Of a stretch of DNA of 64,000 bases, positions 62,501 to 64,000 are shown piece after piece. The notes beneath the pieces were generated by a model. It saw only the letters and a program-made list of their open reading frames with translations, was not told where the DNA came from and did not search any database. Source of the stretch: Pampus argenteus. Its lineage: Eukaryota > Chordata > Actinopteri > Scombriformes > Stromateidae. How positions within the stretch are numbered: the first letter of the stretch is position 1; each line of letters starts with the position of its first letter. Made by a program: the position numbers and the translations under genes. The stretch lies in NCBI GenBank assembly GCA_036937835.1, contig CM072874.1, positions 16,010,001-16,074,000 on the forward strand, written 5' to 3'.

Positions 62501-63019
62501 TTACGCTTCACTTTGGTATTTATTTGGCTTATATGATTGTTAAATTGCATTCATTTTGAAGTGCACATCTTGTAGACACTACATAAGCTTCGCATCAGTA
62601 ATTTAACGCTCAATTAACTCCAAGCTGCGCTAACACTACCTCCTATGTGCTGTAAGTGGTTTGTTTGGTTGTTAGTCTCATGAGTCAGCTGGATAGCCAA
62701 TAGCAACAAAAGCATGATAAATAAATTAGTGATAGGAATATCTCAGCATGAGGAGCGGGACTTGTGGCTCAGTAGGATACTGTGGCAGAAAACAAGCATC
62801 AAAATGACAAAATGTGTGACCAAAGTCACAACTCTGAGAACAAGACTACAGGTCCACAGCCGTGCCAGCAGCTCTTGGAAGCCGTTGTTATCATCCTGAG
62901 AGGAACAGGAATATCTGCACCATGTTTCACAGCAATCTAATCTAATAGTAATGAAGACACACCAGTGCAAATCACAAATATCAACCACATAGTAGCACCA
63001 GTAGAATCACCAAAGTGAT

Positions 63020-63150
63020 CAGGATGCGTCCTCTGGAGACCAGGAATGTCTTGTACATAATGACATGGCACTCCAACCAATAGTTGCCGAGATCTTCCAG
63101 TCTAACGTACATCGGCGGTCATCGATCATCACGGTGCTAGCAATGAGCAA
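63020..63150 (+). repeat. Dispersed fish repeat, degenerate copy
   Basis: GTCCTCTGGAGACCAGGAAT, then a stretch ending in CCAACCAATAGTTGCCGAGA and a GGTGCTAGCA end, parallel the 1590-1800 copy and the general fish family (CCTCTGGGGACCATGAATGT form). Next to it at 63187-63222 a 14-base unit (GTGCTGTGCAGTAG) is repeated about 2.5 times. Confidence 0.5.
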
Positions 63151-64000
63151 ACGCAATGAGCACAAGCATGATTCAAACATAGAGCGGTGCTGTGCAGTAG
63201 GTGCTGTGCAGTAGGTGCTGTGGAGGAGACATTTCACCCAGAGCAACTGATGCAGGACCTTCAATAAAACCCACTAGGAGACGGTCATGTTCATAAATAA
63301 ATGTGAAAAGGCGTCGCTCTCCGCAGACAGCGAGAGACACCAGAGGAGGGTTTCACTGCGCTTCTCTTTAACGAGAAACAGGTGCCTTTTTTTACACACT
63401 TGCACATAAAATAAAATAAAAAAAAAAACAAAAAAAAAAACACAGTAGGCTGCCCGGGGTGTTTTTAACACCCCTCTTTCATTTTGAAATCCAATCCCAT
63501 GCCCCCATGCCCCCCCCGCCTCGAACCCACCCACTAACATGTCTCTTTTGTAGCAATATGCTGTTCTTAAAGAGGGGTCGAACTTTATTACAGCATATGA
63601 GAGGAGCCGTTTTTCTCTCTCTCCCCTCTTCCTCTTGCTGTTCCAGCTTTCCAGTTGCTCTTCCAGTCAACCTCATAAAGCTTCAAACCCTAAATCCAGC
63701 TCGAGGGCTGAGAAGGAACGTCACTGTACAGGACTTTGTTTACATAGCTGTGCAAGGACAGCTAAGAGACGCCTAACGTGTTCGACTCCGCAGTAGGACA
63801 CCGAGAAATAAATGTACATTTTAAAATCAGAAATCGATTAAAGAGCGTGAACGGAGATGAAGTTTGAAGCGGGAAACCTGCTTTTTCCCACATGTGTCAC
63901 GATATTTTGGTATATTTCCATATTCATGATGATTGATGGTGGAGCATTACTGACTATTTTTCACTAATTATTTCCATTATCTATGTTGTGTAATGTTTTT

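Larger units (their letters stand above)
56298..64000. other. rnf43 upstream intron, right edge
   Basis: No sequence resembling the RNF43 signal-peptide exon was found on the minus strand. Contains the CA repeat at 59.5 kb, an unusual non-repetitive block near 60.5-60.8 kb, and a dispersed repeat at 63.0 kb. Confidence 0.55.

Noticed and set aside
1..64000. CRISPR arrays, bacterial operons, tRNA or rRNA genes, retroviral genes
   Set aside because: None found by eye; gene structure is that of a vertebrate nuclear genome.

Overview
This window is vertebrate nuclear DNA, almost certainly from a teleost fish. Genes are split into short exons with GT-AG introns, poly-A/poly-T runs and CA/TA microsatellites are frequent, and several interspersed repeats resemble families I know from spiny-rayed fish genomes. 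The exon sequences read clearly as three conserved vertebrate genes. Most open reading frames in the window are chance frames in introns or intergenic DNA.

Layout: (1) About 1-22,960, minus strand: the 5' part of mtmr4 (myotubularin-related lipid phosphatase), running off the left edge. I see a non-coding first exon next to a cluster of five CCAAT boxes, a second exon whose last codon is the start ATG, an alternative first exon encoding a different N-terminus, and two coding exons for the start of the PH-GRAM domain. (2) 25,099-29,848, plus strand: a complete 14-exon hpd gene (4-hydroxyphenylpyruvate dioxygenase, 395 residues, tyrosine breakdown). It is divergent from mtmr4, with about 2.1 kb between them. 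(3) 33,948-56,297, minus strand: rnf43, a membrane RING E3 ligase that removes Frizzled receptors. Exons for part of the extracellular domain through a tiny terminal exon are present. The signal-peptide exon lies beyond the right edge. An 18.8 kb intron separates two of its exons. (4) 56,298-64,000: rnf43 intron, with no exon found.

Mobile and repetitive DNA includes a broken PIF/Harbinger transposase at about 7.37-7.78 kb, a 15-bp GC-rich minisatellite beside it, a LINE 3' tail in the last rnf43 intron, several dispersed fish repeats, and many microsatellites.

MTMR4 and RNF43 are neighbours on human 17q, whereas human HPD is on chromosome 12. The fish arrangement therefore keeps an old pair with hpd between them. 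No previously unknown gene system is evident. The most interesting signals are a near-perfect 32-bp hairpin at 654-730, alternative mtmr4 starts, CA repeats built into rnf43 splice sites, optimal TCF/LEF motifs in the large rnf43 intron, a GC-AG intron in hpd, and a repeat carrying an oestrogen-response-like palindrome. Exon boundaries were worked out by eye from splice signals, reading phase and recalled family sequence.
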